Assembly (NCBI RefSeq): GCF_900156735.1
Contig: NZ_FTOL01000001.1
Location: 992,001-1,056,000, forward strand
DNA length: 64,000 nt
Direction: 5' to 3'
Origin: Chryseobacterium ureilyticum
GTDB taxonomy: Bacteria > Bacteroidota > Bacteroidia > Flavobacteriales > Weeksellaceae
Under the pieces are notes generated by a model, which saw only the letters and a list, made by a program, of their open reading frames with translations, made no database searches and was not told the DNA's origin. Both the position numbers and the translations under genes were made by a program. Shown here in pieces: positions 35,461 through 44,192 of the stretch (positions are counted from its first letter, which is position 1; each line of letters begins with the position of its first letter).

Positions 35461-35498
35461 TAGTAGAACAGGAATTATTCAATCTCATTGAAAGAAAC

Positions 35499-35529
35499 TT
35501 GAGTGTTGATCATGCTTTTTGTACCTTTG
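35499..35529 (+). promoter_or_regulatory. Promoter TTG-N20-TACCTTTG
   Basis: TTG at 35499-35501 and TACCTTTG at 35522-35529, with 20 bases between. The ATG at 35549 follows after a short leader. Confidence 0.6.
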
Positions 35530-35548
35530 TGTGAGAAAAAAATATTTC

Positions 35549-36148
35549 ATGAAAACTAAAATTTATGCTTTACCCTTACTTCTGATGGGGGTTCTATGTT
35601 ATTCTCAGGATAAAATTGTAAAGAAAAATGGAAATTCTTTCGAAGCAAAGCTGATTGAGATAGGTGGATCTAGCATTACTTACAAAGAATTGGATAATTT
35701 GGATGGTCCGATTCATAGCCTAGATAAATCTGAAGTATATCAAATTACATATAGCAATGGCAAGACCGATATTTTAGGGAAATACAAAACAGAGGAAGAA
35801 GCCAGAAACTTTATTATATCCAAAATCAATGAGTACGGTATTGATCGTGATAGAAATGATTTGTCACTTCAAACCGAATTTGAAGGAAATGATATTAAAA
35901 TCAACTCTGTGAATGTAAAAGGACGTATCGTACATGACGGAGACTTATGGGATATAAGTAAAATTGTAAATTTCCACAAAATATCCAAAAGGAAGGATAA
36001 TATTGCCTTTTTAAATATTGTTACCTACAAAACATCTAAATCAAATAGAGAACTAAGTAAACTGGTAATCAAGATGACTGATTATGAAGAAGCCGTTAAT
36101 TTATTAGAAGCCTTTAAGGATTTAAATATTATGTTGAAAAAATCCTAA
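35549..36148 (+). CDS. Secreted hypothetical protein
   Basis: A 199-residue protein with signal peptide MKTKIYALPLLLMGVLCYSQ. Residues about 20-75 (KIVKKNGNSFEAKLIEIGGS, SITYKELDN, DKSEVYQITYSNG) follow a common Bacteroidota pattern in which a small beta domain with an N-G turn is repeated. The C-terminal 100 residues have no fold I recognise. The TTG at 35519 would add ten residues but overlaps the promoter box, so the ATG at 35549 is used. Its TAA overlaps the stop codon of the convergent ClC gene. Confidence 0.65.
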   Translation: MKTKIYALPLLLMGVLCYSQDKIVKKNGNSFEAKLIEIGGSSITYKELDNLDGPIHSLDKSEVYQITYSNGKTDILGKYKTEEEARNFIISKINEYGIDRDRNDLSLQTEFEGNDIKINSVNVKGRIVHDGDLWDISKIVNFHKISKRKDNIAFLNIVTYKTSKSNRELSKLVIKMTDYEEAVNLLEAFKDLNIMLKKS

Positions 36149-37500
36149 GAATTATCTTTACGGATTTCCGTTAAAAAATTAACTTTCAATACATCATACA
36201 AAGAATGTCTGCTCACTAAAATAGAAGCAATAGAAGAAACCATACCGGCAAGCATCAGATGAAAAATCAATGAATGCCTGTCGGTCATTTCCAGTACAAT
36301 AATTGCTGAAGTGAAGGGAGCGCGGGTAATTCCGGTAAGAAAAGCTACCATACCTCCAAGTACAACAACATTGGTTTCATTAGCTGTTAAATGAATCATT
36401 CCCGAGATCACAGAGCCAATACTTGCCCCGGCAGTTAAAGCTGGAGCAAAAATACCACCGGCACCACCAGAGGTAAAAGATAGAGCAGGACCCAGCATTC
36501 TTAAAATCGGGACATACCAGTCTTCATGTTTATCTTTCGTGAAAAGGACACGTTCCATGATCTCTTTCCCTGAGCCGAGAATTTCACGGTTGATAAAATA
36601 AGCGATTGAAGCAATAATCAGAGCACATATAATCAGGAATACGATATTCGCTTTATCTGTTTTTAAAGTTTTCTTTTTCCAACCATTTATTTTAAGCATA
36701 ATAACAGACAATTGACTTGCAAGAATACCAGCCGTTGCTGCTACAAGGATAATAGGGAACATCACCATTAAGGAGACATCATTCGTTTTAGGATAACCAA
36801 GGTACAAATAAGATCCAGCCAATGTCTGAGCAGTTAAACCTGCGATAATAACAGCTGTAAATAAAGCTGTTTTAAAGTAATTAATATGTGTTTTGGATAA
36901 TTCCTCCACAGCAAATACAATTCCTCCCAGAGGCGTATTAAAAGCGGCAGCAAGACCCGCAGCAGCACCTGTCATAATCATGTTCTTTTTGGAAATCTTG
37001 GGCCACCATTCAGGAAGATATTCATTTACTTTTCTGAAAACAGAACCTGCGATTTGAATGGTAGGACCTTCACGACCTACAGCACCACCTCCAATAACCA
37101 ATACGACAGAAGAAATAATTTTAAAAACGATAATTTTAAGGCTTAAAAGGCTTCTGATCTTTTTATGCTCCTTGGGATTAGCAAGCTCTACAGCCGCCAT
37201 CACTTGTGGAATACCACTTCCTTTAGCATTAGGAGCAAATTCTTTTACCAGCCACCATGAAAGGACAAAACCTATAGGAGCAATAATGAAAATCATCCAC
37301 GCATGCCAGTCAAAGATAAAATTCATAAGGTTTTCACCCCAGGCAAATAGCTGAGCGTATAATACTGCAAAAAAACCAGTAATCACAGATCCGATCCAAA
37401 AAGGAATTGCCTGCAAAAGATTGTACTTCAGCTGTTCATTCCGGATGTTGTCAAAGGATTTCTTGATAGATCGGCGAATAAGGATAAGGACTTTCAGCAT
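36145..37500 (-). CDS. ClC family chloride channel/antiporter
   Basis: A 451-residue membrane protein with the ClC signature segments: GSGIPQV (94-100), GREGPTIQ (142-149, gating Glu144), and GGIFAPALTAGASIGS around 350. A second glutamate in FAVEELSK (199/200) matches the proton-path glutamate of ClC exchangers, so H+/Cl- exchange is more likely than a pure channel (inference). No C-terminal CBS domain is present. It converges on the gene at 35549-36148 with overlapping stops. Confidence 0.9.
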   Translation of the reverse strand: MLKVLILIRRSIKKSFDNIRNEQLKYNLLQAIPFWIGSVITGFFAVLYAQLFAWGENLMNFIFDWHAWMIFIIAPIGFVLSWWLVKEFAPNAKGSGIPQVMAAVELANPKEHKKIRSLLSLKIIVFKIISSVVLVIGGGAVGREGPTIQIAGSVFRKVNEYLPEWWPKISKKNMIMTGAAAGLAAAFNTPLGGIVFAVEELSKTHINYFKTALFTAVIIAGLTAQTLAGSYLYLGYPKTNDVSLMVMFPIILVAATAGILASQLSVIMLKINGWKKKTLKTDKANIVFLIICALIIASIAYFINREILGSGKEIMERVLFTKDKHEDWYVPILRMLGPALSFTSGGAGGIFAPALTAGASIGSVISGMIHLTANETNVVVLGGMVAFLTGITRAPFTSAIIVLEMTDRHSLIFHLMLAGMVSSIASILVSRHSLYDVLKVNFLTEIRKDNS

Positions 37501-37542
37501 TTGTTGGTTTTGTGTGATGAAGTTACAGCAAAAATCGGAGAT

Positions 37543-38169
37543 TTAAATTTCCTGCAAAAATTTTGAGATCATTAAAGCATTTTCTGTACTTAAGGCTTTT
37601 GGAACAGCTAAACCTACGATATTATTTTTGACTTCAAGTTTAAAATCCCCATCAGTAATAGCTTTTACAGCTTCTTTTCGCTGAGAGTTTAAAAACGCCA
37701 TAGTCTTATACGGATCACTCCCTAAAACATAAAAGTCTTTAAAATCTCTGCTTTCTTTAAAATTAATATTGAAGCGGCTGAATATCCCTGCAATTTTATC
37801 AGCCATTTTTTTCTTATTAATGGAAATAAAACCAAAGTTTTCATTCATTTTCTTCAAGCCCCAAATTTCCAATGTATCATATTCATCAGTCGTCCGAGTT
37901 CCTTTAGCTGTTGTTCCTATTGTATTTACAAAAAGAAGGTAAAAACTATTTATCTTACTATTGTCAGTAATATGATAACAAAGCTTTGGCTCTTGTAAGA
38001 AGTTGATGTCACTGGATTTAAACTGAGGATAGGGAGAATCTTCAATCTCTACAACAGATACTGTGAATTTTTCTGATAACCGATCATGAATTTCAAAGAT
38101 TAGCTTTTCATCTTCTTTTGAAAAATTAAATAATTTAGTAACATATAATTTTCTGAAATCAAGTTCCAT
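37543..38169 (-). CDS. Hypothetical protein
   Basis: A 208-residue soluble protein with no signal peptide or membrane helix. It is rich in Lys, Asp, Ser and Phe, with alternating alpha and beta segments by eye. I do not recognise a family. Visible features are a paired YVTKLFNFSKEDEKL N-terminus and a tail VKNNIVGLAVPKALSTENA. It has its own 123-base upstream gap. Neighbours (ClC antiporter and a 2-oxoacid dehydrogenase E2) give no clear hint. Confidence 0.6.
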   Translation of the reverse strand: MELDFRKLYVTKLFNFSKEDEKLIFEIHDRLSEKFTVSVVEIEDSPYPQFKSSDINFLQEPKLCYHITDNSKINSFYLLFVNTIGTTAKGTRTTDEYDTLEIWGLKKMNENFGFISINKKKMADKIAGIFSRFNINFKESRDFKDFYVLGSDPYKTMAFLNSQRKEAVKAITDGDFKLEVKNNIVGLAVPKALSTENALMISKFLQEI

Positions 38170-38217
38170 TGGTAATTGTTTGTTTTAAAGATAAAATTTT
38201 TCTGACATATATCCAAT

Positions 38218-38247
38218 AAAAAAACCTCCGATCAGATCGAAGGTTTT
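38218..38247 (-). terminator. Terminator of the E2 acyltransferase gene
   Basis: On the minus strand, a 13-bp stem with one mismatch around a single-base loop (in practice a slightly larger loop) is followed by a T run. Confidence 0.75.
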
Positions 38248-38292
38248 GTATTTAAAATGTAATGATAAATTTAAATCTTAATCACTTATTGC

Positions 38293-39600
38293 TTATATTT
38301 CCGTGTTCAGATCCCAGTTTTCAAGGTAATCGTGAACATGCTTAAGCATCATTCCACCTAAAGATCCGTCTACTACTCTGTGATCATAAGAGTGAGACAT
38401 GAACATTAAGTTTCTGATCGCAATTACATCTCCATCTGCTGTTTCAAGAACTGCAGGTTTCTTAACGATAGCTCCAATTGCTAAGATAGCAACCTGAGGT
38501 TGAGGAATGATCGGTGTTCCCATAAGGTTTCCGAAACTTCCAACATTAGAGATAGTATAAGTTGCACCTTGAGTATCTTCAGGTCTTAATTTTTTGTTTC
38601 TTGCTCTGTAAGCTAAGTCGTTGATCGCTTTTGCAAGACCTGAAAGTGATAATTGGTCTGCATTTTTGATAACAGGAACGATAAGGTTTCCATCTGGAAG
38701 AGCAGTTGCCATACCAATGTTGATATTTTTCTTTTTAATGATGTTTTCACCATTTACAGAAACATTGATCATTGGGAAGTCCTGAATAGCTTTTACAACA
38801 GCTTTTACGAAGATTGGCATGAACGTTAATTTCTCACCTTCGCGTTTTTCAAAGATTGCTTTGTTTTTGTTTCTCCATTTTACAACGTTGGTAACGTCTG
38901 TTTCAATGAAAGAAGTTACGTGCGGAGCAATTTGTTTTGCTTTCACCATGTTTTCAGCGATGATCTTTCTCATTCTGTCCATTGGAATGATCTCATCACC
39001 AGCACTTACAGGGATTGTAGCTGCCGGAGCCGAAGTTGCAGGTTTTGGAGTAGTAGCGACCTGTACCGGAGCAGCCTGTGGAGCAGGTTGATTTCCTCTG
39101 TTCGCAACAAACCCTAATATATCTTCTTTAGTAATTCTTCCTTCTAAACCACTTCCTTTAATGGATTTTAGTTCAGTTTCAGAAATATTTTCCTGTTGTG
39201 CAATTGATTTTACAAGTGGAGATAGGTAAAGATCTCCTGAGAATTCTACATTTGACGCAGCAGCAGTTTGTAATGGCTGTTCAATTGTTTTTAATGTTTC
39301 AGTGTCCGGAGTAGCAGCCGGCGTTTCAGTAGTTGTTTCTTCTGATGCAGTGCCTTCTCCTTCAATTTCTAAAATAGCAATGGGCTCGCCTACTTTTGCA
39401 ACTTCATCTTTTTGCTTTAAAATTTTCACAATTTTCCCCGAAACTGGTGTCGGAACGTCTGAATCTACTTTATCTGTTGCAATTTCTACTACAGAGTCAT
39501 CCTCTTTTACGTTATCACCTTCATTGAATAACCAAGTGATAATTGTCGCTTCCATAACACCTTCTCCCATGGAAGGAAGCAATAATTTGTATTCTGCCAT
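38293..39600 (-). CDS. Dihydrolipoamide acyltransferase E2 (branched-chain/pyruvate type)
   Basis: A 435-residue E2 protein. The lipoyl domain (1-78) has K44 in EIATDKVDSDV. A linker rich in Thr, Glu, Pro and Ala (about 80-122) is followed by an E3/E1-binding domain (YLSPLVKSIAQQENISETEL) and a second Pro/Ala linker. The acyltransferase domain has SHSYDHRVVDG near the C-terminus. The MGEGVMEATIITWL start resembles branched-chain 2-oxoacid complexes, and the E1 genes are not in the window, so the substrate is not settled. It is distinct from the SucB at 19147-20400. Confidence 0.9.
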   Translation of the reverse strand: MAEYKLLLPSMGEGVMEATIITWLFNEGDNVKEDDSVVEIATDKVDSDVPTPVSGKIVKILKQKDEVAKVGEPIAILEIEGEGTASEETTTETPAATPDTETLKTIEQPLQTAAASNVEFSGDLYLSPLVKSIAQQENISETELKSIKGSGLEGRITKEDILGFVANRGNQPAPQAAPVQVATTPKPATSAPAATIPVSAGDEIIPMDRMRKIIAENMVKAKQIAPHVTSFIETDVTNVVKWRNKNKAIFEKREGEKLTFMPIFVKAVVKAIQDFPMINVSVNGENIIKKKNINIGMATALPDGNLIVPVIKNADQLSLSGLAKAINDLAYRARNKKLRPEDTQGATYTISNVGSFGNLMGTPIIPQPQVAILAIGAIVKKPAVLETADGDVIAIRNLMFMSHSYDHRVVDGSLGGMMLKHVHDYLENWDLNTEI

Positions 39601-39620
39601 TTTTGATTTTTAGATTTTGA

Positions 39621-39628
39621 CAAATATA
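39621..39628 (-). promoter_or_regulatory. -7 box TATATTTG for the E2 gene
   Basis: The box is 20 bases before the start at 39600. No TTG at the -33 spacing. Confidence 0.4.
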
Positions 39629-39663
39629 TAAAAAAAATCGGTTTTTTTATGAAATATATAATT

Positions 39664-40491
39664 TTACGTGAATTCAATGTAAATATTTTCGCCTACATTC
39701 AATCCAAACAGGCTTTTAGCTCCGTTTTTCTTACTTCCCTTATAGATGGTAAGCTCCAATAACTGACTATCATTGAAGATTGCAGCTGACTGTCCATGAA
39801 ATTCCGTCTCTCTTTCCCAATCAGAAACAACCTCCGTATGGCTGGAAAATATTCTTGAAAGACTTAGGTTTCTGAATTTTATAGTAAAATTTTTATATCC
39901 TTTGCTGATATTTTCAAAGAACTCTTTGTTGATATTTGAGATTATATTTCCGAAATTATCAATGTAAGTAACTTCGCCAATGATCATTCCTTCAGATTCG
40001 TTATAAACAGCTCTTGGGAACATCAGTTGCTTTGCAGACTCTATTTTTCTTCCAATTACTTCTGGAAGTCCTCCGTTGGCAAGATGCACTGCCGCAGGAA
40101 CAAAAATGTCTGTAGAAGTGAAATTGATAATGTCATCAAAACGGTTGTTCAGAGTAAGCTCATAGATCGCTTCGGGTTTAATGTCAAAAAATACTAAACT
40201 CAAAAGACCATTGTCTGCCGCTAAAAAGTATGAATCATCGGCTTTATAGATGATGTTTTTTCTTGATTTATTGTAAAAACTATCCACAGAAAGAATGTGA
40301 ATACTTCCTTTTGGAAAATATTTATAAGCGTTTCTTACGATGTAAGATGTTTGTATAAGGTTGAAAGCCTGGATGTCGTGGGTTATATCAATAATATTAA
40401 CCTCAGGATTTAGAGACAGAATTTTGCCTTTCACAGCGGCAACTCTGTAATCTAAATTTCCGAAATCCGAAGTAAGGGTAATAATTGACAT
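39664..40491 (-). CDS. SAM hydroxide adenosyltransferase family protein (DUF62)
   Basis: A 275-residue protein of the SAM-dependent chlorinase/fluorinase superfamily. The N-terminal domain starts MSIITLTSDFG (Asp9) and continues NLDYRVAAVKGKI, DITHDIQAFN, YFLAADNGLLSL. The C-terminal domain has VTYIDNFGNIISNI. Most bacterial members hydrolyse SAM to adenosine and methionine, and no halide-specific motif is evident here. I use the ATG at 40491 because it fits the family N-terminus. The TTG two codons upstream is unlikely. Confidence 0.88.
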   Translation of the reverse strand: MSIITLTSDFGNLDYRVAAVKGKILSLNPEVNIIDITHDIQAFNLIQTSYIVRNAYKYFPKGSIHILSVDSFYNKSRKNIIYKADDSYFLAADNGLLSLVFFDIKPEAIYELTLNNRFDDIINFTSTDIFVPAAVHLANGGLPEVIGRKIESAKQLMFPRAVYNESEGMIIGEVTYIDNFGNIISNINKEFFENISKGYKNFTIKFRNLSLSRIFSSHTEVVSDWERETEFHGQSAAIFNDSQLLELTIYKGSKKNGAKSLFGLNVGENIYIEFT

Positions 40492-40519
40492 GAGCAATTT
40501 ATAGAATAGTGTAGTCTTG

Positions 40520-40527
40520 CAAAGTTA
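40520..40527 (-). promoter_or_regulatory. -7 box TAACTTTG for the SAM hydrolase-like gene
   Basis: The box lies about 29 bases before the ATG at 40491 in the divergent gap with phoH. No TTG at the -33 distance. Confidence 0.45.
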
Positions 40528-40554
40528 TTTAAAATAAAAAGAAAGCCCGAAAGA

Positions 40555-40582
40555 TTGTTGAAAAGAATTTGATATAAATTTG
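40555..40582 (+). promoter_or_regulatory. Promoter TTG-N17-TAAATTTG for the PhoH gene
   Basis: TTG at 40555-40557 and TAAATTTG at 40575-40582, 17 bases apart, 42 bases before the ATG. Confidence 0.55.
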
Positions 40583-40624
40583 AAAAAAAGCTTTAATTTT
40601 AAAATCTAAAAATAAAAATACTGC

Positions 40625-41584
40625 ATGTTTGAATTAACATATGATTTGGAAGATATCGATGCGAAAATCTTCTATGGAGTTAATAACCAATATTTCAACT
40701 TATTAAAATCAAGCTTCCCGACCATTAAAATAACAGGAAGAGATCATTATATTTTTGCCATGGGAAACCAGGAAGCTTTAGATATACTGAAGCAAAAACT
40801 GGATGATATCGTCAAGTTTATCTCAAAAAACAACTCAATTGGGCTTAAAGACGTTGAAAATATCCTGAATATTAAAGATGAAAACGAGAAACACCTGATT
40901 TTTGACCAGGATATTATTGTAAAAGGGGTAAACGGGAAAGTCATTAAGGCTAAAACTACCAATCTTAAAAAGCTGGTAAAAGAAACCGAGAAAAAAGACA
41001 TGGTTTTTGCCATTGGTCCTGCCGGAACCGGAAAAACATATACCAGTGTTGCTTTGGCTGCGAGAGCTTTAAGAGATAAGGAGGTAAAAAGAATTATCCT
41101 GACAAGACCCGCTGTAGAAGCAGGGGAGAGCCTGGGGTTCTTACCGGGAGACCTTAAAGAAAAACTGGATCCGTATTTACAGCCTCTATATGATGCACTT
41201 CGTGATATGATTCCGCATGAAAAACTTGAAGGGTTTATGGAGAAGAAGGTAATTGAAGTGGCTCCTCTGGCTTTTATGAGAGGACGTACCCTTGATGATG
41301 CCTTTGTAATCCTTGATGAAGCTCAGAATACAACCCATGCTCAGATGAAAATGTTCCTGACAAGGATGGGAATGAATGCAAAGTTTATCATTACAGGTGA
41401 CCCAAGCCAGATTGACCTTCCAAAAAATCAGCAATCCGGATTAAAGGAGGCTATGAGGATCCTGAATGGTGTGAAAGAGATCGGGTTTGTGCACCTTACA
41501 GAAGAAGATGTTGTAAGACACCCTGTTGTGAAGAAAATCATCCTTGCTTATAACGATGAAGATAAAAGACTGAGAAACGAATAG
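40625..41584 (+). CDS. PhoH family protein
   Basis: A 319-residue cytoplasmic P-loop ATPase. The Walker A motif is FAIGPAGTGKTYTS (about residue 130), with RPAVEAGESLGFLPGDLKEK following and Walker B in DAFVILDEAQN. The TGDPSQIDLP motif and VRHPVVKKI end complete the PhoH core. An N-terminal KH-like region (about 1-95) is typical of PhoH-type RNA-associated proteins. The cellular role in this phylum is unknown. Divergent from the SAM hydrolase-like gene. Confidence 0.92.
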   Translation: MFELTYDLEDIDAKIFYGVNNQYFNLLKSSFPTIKITGRDHYIFAMGNQEALDILKQKLDDIVKFISKNNSIGLKDVENILNIKDENEKHLIFDQDIIVKGVNGKVIKAKTTNLKKLVKETEKKDMVFAIGPAGTGKTYTSVALAARALRDKEVKRIILTRPAVEAGESLGFLPGDLKEKLDPYLQPLYDALRDMIPHEKLEGFMEKKVIEVAPLAFMRGRTLDDAFVILDEAQNTTHAQMKMFLTRMGMNAKFIITGDPSQIDLPKNQQSGLKEAMRILNGVKEIGFVHLTEEDVVRHPVVKKIILAYNDEDKRLRNE

Positions 41585-41640
41585 TTTGATAGATAAAAAT
41601 TTTATTAACCTTTTATTGATGTTGAAAATTTTCATTAAAG

Positions 41641-41671
41641 TTTGTTAAGTTGAAAAAAATAGTTAGTTTTG
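41641..41671 (+). promoter_or_regulatory. Promoter TTTG-N19-TAGTTTTG for the first barrel gene
   Basis: TTTG at 41641-41644 and TAGTTTTG at 41664-41671 match both consensus elements. The ATG is 30 bases downstream. Confidence 0.65.
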
Positions 41672-41700
41672 CAATCCTTAAATGTAAAAACTAATTAAAC

Positions 41701-42378
41701 ATGAAAAAACTTTTACTTACTGCAGCAATCGCTGTAATGGGAATTTCTGCAAACGCTCAAGAATTCAAATTTGGTCCTAAAGCTGGTTACTCTTTATCAA
41801 TGCTTAAAGCAAGTGGTGAAGGGCAAGATTATAAATTTGATGCAAAATCAACTTTCTATGCTGGTGCAATGGCTGAATATAAATTCAATGATAAGTTTGC
41901 TGTACAAGGAGAGGTGTTGTATTCTCCAATTGGAGGAAAGCAAGAAGAAGCAGTTGCTTTTACCGAAGCGGGAGTAAATGTAACAGGAACTGAAAAAACA
42001 GATTGGAAATTAGGTACTGTACAGATTCCTATCAGTGCTAAGTATTATGCTACTGAGAATTTAGCTTTCGGGGTAGGTCTGAATGTAGGTATTATCACTT
42101 CTGCAAAAGTGAAATCAACATTAGAATTATCAGGAACAGCTCTAGGACAAGCATTTTCTGAATCAGAAACAACAACAACAGATGTAAAAGAGCATATGAA
42201 TAAGTTAAATCTAGCTCCGTTTGTAGGTGCTGAATATACGCTTGAAAATGGATTGTTCTTTGATGCAAGGTATAATTTAGGCGTTTCTAATCTTGCTAAA
42301 AAAGAAGATGGAGAAAATGGAACTTTAAAAAACAGCTTCATCCAGGTAGGTGTTGGTTTTAAATTCGGAGGAAACTAA
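41701..42378 (+). CDS. Outer membrane beta-barrel protein (PorT-like family)
   Basis: A 225-residue protein with signal peptide MKKLLLTAAIAVMGISANAQ and a barrel of about eight strands ending in IQVGVGFKFGGN. The mature protein opens with FKFGPKAGYSLSML and has EYKFNDKFAVQGEVLYS, QIPISAKYYATENLAFGVGL and FFDARYNLGVSN. It is paralogous to the product at 44193-44843 (same strand order, shared AGYSLS, KFALQGELEY-like and SARYYAT motifs). Probably a small porin-like or structural outer membrane protein. No ligand can be named. Confidence 0.82.
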   Translation: MKKLLLTAAIAVMGISANAQEFKFGPKAGYSLSMLKASGEGQDYKFDAKSTFYAGAMAEYKFNDKFAVQGEVLYSPIGGKQEEAVAFTEAGVNVTGTEKTDWKLGTVQIPISAKYYATENLAFGVGLNVGIITSAKVKSTLELSGTALGQAFSESETTTTDVKEHMNKLNLAPFVGAEYTLENGLFFDARYNLGVSNLAKKEDGENGTLKNSFIQVGVGFKFGGN

Positions 42379-42410
42379 TCTGAAATTTAGAAATAAAATA
42401 ATCATAGGAA

Positions 42411-42438
42411 AACAGGGCAAATTTGCCCTGTTTTTTTT
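42411..42438 (+). terminator. Terminator after the first barrel gene
   Basis: A self-complementary AACAGGGCAAATTTGCCCTGTT hairpin centre with nine T following. Confidence 0.88.
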
Positions 42439-42491
42439 ATTGTTATAGAATGCTATAAAGTGAAATGTATTCCTGTGATGAAAATAATTAG

Positions 42492-42499
42492 TATTTTTG
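42492..42499 (+). promoter_or_regulatory. -7 box TATTTTTG for the second barrel gene
   Basis: The box is 25 bases before the ATG at 42525. No TTG at the -33 spacing. Confidence 0.45.
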
Positions 42500-42524
42500 G
42501 AGCGTAAAATTTAAACTTAAAAAA

Positions 42525-43022
42525 ATGAAAAAGTTATTATTAGTAGGTGCTTTTGCACTTCTAGGAGGTGCTGTACAGGCGCAGGAAGGTTTAAAATTAG
42601 GTGGACATATTGGTGTTCCTGTATCTGATGCAAGTAATGTTTCGTCTTTTACATTAGGAATTGATGGAGCTTATATGTGGAATATTGCTAAAGGTCTAGA
42701 CCTTGGGGTAGCAACAGGATATTCTCATTTCTTCGGAAAAGATCATTTTGATGATTTCGGATTTATTCCTGTAGCGGTTTCAGGTAAATATAAATTCAAA
42801 GGAGCTCCTATTTTTGTAGGATTAGACTTAGGGTATGGGATTTCTACAAAAGACAATGTGGATGGAGGTTTCTATGCACAACCTAAATTCGGATACCAGA
42901 TGTCTAAAGGAGAATTATACATCGGATATCAGTCTATAAGCAACAGACGTGATCACGGTTGGTACAAAGACAGCTGGAATGTAGGAGCTGTTAACTTAGG
43001 ATATAATTTTTATATTAAATAA
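42525..43022 (+). CDS. Small outer membrane beta-barrel protein
   Basis: A 165-residue protein with signal peptide MKKLLLVGAFALLGGAVQAQ. It has short alternating barrel strands with glycine and aromatic residues (LGGHIGVPVSDASN, GIDGAYMWNI, VATGYSHFFG, FVGLDLGYGI, LYIGYQSIS) and ends in NLGYNFYIK. It is smaller than its neighbours and has no clear paralogue in the array. Its own promoter and terminator suggest separate control. Confidence 0.75.
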   Translation: MKKLLLVGAFALLGGAVQAQEGLKLGGHIGVPVSDASNVSSFTLGIDGAYMWNIAKGLDLGVATGYSHFFGKDHFDDFGFIPVAVSGKYKFKGAPIFVGLDLGYGISTKDNVDGGFYAQPKFGYQMSKGELYIGYQSISNRRDHGWYKDSWNVGAVNLGYNFYIK

Positions 43023-43049
43023 GAAATGTCTCTAATAGATATAACATAC

Positions 43050-43078
43050 AAAACTCTGGCTGAAAAGCTGGAGTTTTT
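43050..43078 (+). terminator. Terminator after the second barrel gene
   Basis: AAACTC and GAGTTT, with inner GGCT/AGCT pairing, form a hairpin followed by five T. Confidence 0.65.
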
Positions 43079-43457
43079 ACTTTTGTAGCTGATATTTCTG
43101 TTGTTATCTCCTTTTGAGACTGTAAAATCAAACTTGGATTGTAAACATTTGTTTAAATTTTAAGACTTAATATATTAAATGTTAATGTTTTAAAAATACT
43201 TTTTATATGAATTTAAGTGAAAAGGGAAGAATTTCGATAAAAGTGATAAATTAAAAAAAGTAAACATATTCGGCTCCCGATGATAAATTGGAGCTTATTT
43301 ATTCATAATATTGTGAAAAACTCAAAAGACTCTCTTTAATATGAATTATTGTTGTAAATAGTCAAATTTTAACAATGATATTAATCACATTAACAAATTT
43401 TAATATTACTGGGGACCACTGTAAATTTGCCCTCAGAAAGTATTAAAATTTTTTAAA
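43079..43457 (+). other. 379-base intergenic region with a promoter box and a hairpin
   Basis: No gene is seen. It holds a small hairpin at about 43273-43293 (GCTCC / GGAGC with an inner stem) and TAAATTTG at 43422-43429, a -7 box for the third barrel gene. The region is longer than the other gaps in this array and could carry operator sites. Confidence 0.5.
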
Positions 43458-44114
43458 ATGAAAAAAATATTATTAGCGGGTGCTGTTGCACTTTTCGGTT
43501 TATCAAACGCTCAGATTGCTAAAGGAACTACATATGTATCAGGACAAGTTAACTACGCTCAAAAAGAGTTTAATAACTCTAATGATGAGAGAAGAGAGAA
43601 CTTTACAATTCTTCCAACAGTAGGTTACTTTGTAAACACTAACTTAGCAGTAGGTTTAGGAGTTGGTTACCAAAATGCTAACACTAAAACGACTACAGAT
43701 CAAGGTGCTAACACAGTATTAAAGTCTAAAGATACTGAATCTGCATTCGTTGTAGCTCCTTTCGTAAGAAAGTACTGGACTTTATCTGATAAATTATACA
43801 TCTTTGGACAATTAGAAGTTCCAATGGCATTTGGTCAAACTAAAGACGAAGATACTACTACAACTACAGTAGGTGGAAACACAACTGTTACTTCAACTTC
43901 TAACAAGTATAACAAAACTACTATTGGTGTTAACGTTAAGCCAGGTTTAGATTATTTCTTAAACAAAAACTGGACTATCGAAGCTACTATCGGTGAATTC
44001 GGTTACAATACTTCTAAAGTAGATGTTGACGGAGCTAACAGACAAAACAACTATAACTTCGGTTTAAACTTAACTTCTGTAACTTTCGGAGTTAAATATG
44101 TATTTGCAAAATAA
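43458..44114 (+). CDS. Outer membrane beta-barrel protein, OmpW-like type
   Basis: A 218-residue protein with signal peptide MKKILLAGAVALFGLSNAQ, near-identical to those of the products at 44871 and 45617. Mature motifs are AKGTTYVSGQVNYAQ, LPTVGYFVNTNLAVGLGVGY, VAPFVRKYWTLSDKLYIFGQ, GVNVKPGLDYFLNKNWTIEA and LTSVTFGVKYVFAK. The layout (YFV-N-LAVG-GY, then a Phe-ended barrel) is shared with those two, so all three belong to one family. Confidence 0.8.
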   Translation: MKKILLAGAVALFGLSNAQIAKGTTYVSGQVNYAQKEFNNSNDERRENFTILPTVGYFVNTNLAVGLGVGYQNANTKTTTDQGANTVLKSKDTESAFVVAPFVRKYWTLSDKLYIFGQLEVPMAFGQTKDEDTTTTTVGGNTTVTSTSNKYNKTTIGVNVKPGLDYFLNKNWTIEATIGEFGYNTSKVDVDGANRQNNYNFGLNLTSVTFGVKYVFAK

Positions 44115-44131
44115 TAAACAAAACATATAGC

Positions 44132-44162
44132 AAAAAGCCCTGAGACTTCTCGGGGCTTTTTT
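44132..44162 (+). terminator. Terminator after the third barrel gene
   Basis: A 14-bp stem (AAAAAGCCCTGAGA / TCTCGGGGCTTTTT, one G-U) with a two-base gap, followed by T. Its sequence is related to the one at 45555-45582. Confidence 0.88.
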
Positions 44163-44163
44163 G

Positions 44164-44171
44164 TATTTTTG
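44164..44171 (+). promoter_or_regulatory. -7 box TATTTTTG directly after the terminator
   Basis: The box begins right after the terminator T run. The TTG inside it is the reason a longer frame can be drawn upstream of the ATG at 44193. Confidence 0.5.
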
Positions 44172-44192
44172 GAAACTTTTTTAATAATAATC

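Noticed and set aside
35519..35548. TTG start for the secreted protein at 35549
   Set aside because: It overlaps the TACCTTTG box. The ATG gives a clean signal peptide.
44169..44192. TTG start adding METFLIII to the fourth barrel protein (and the same at 45590)
   Set aside because: The TTG belongs to the TATTTTTG promoter box. The ATG starts a standard signal peptide.
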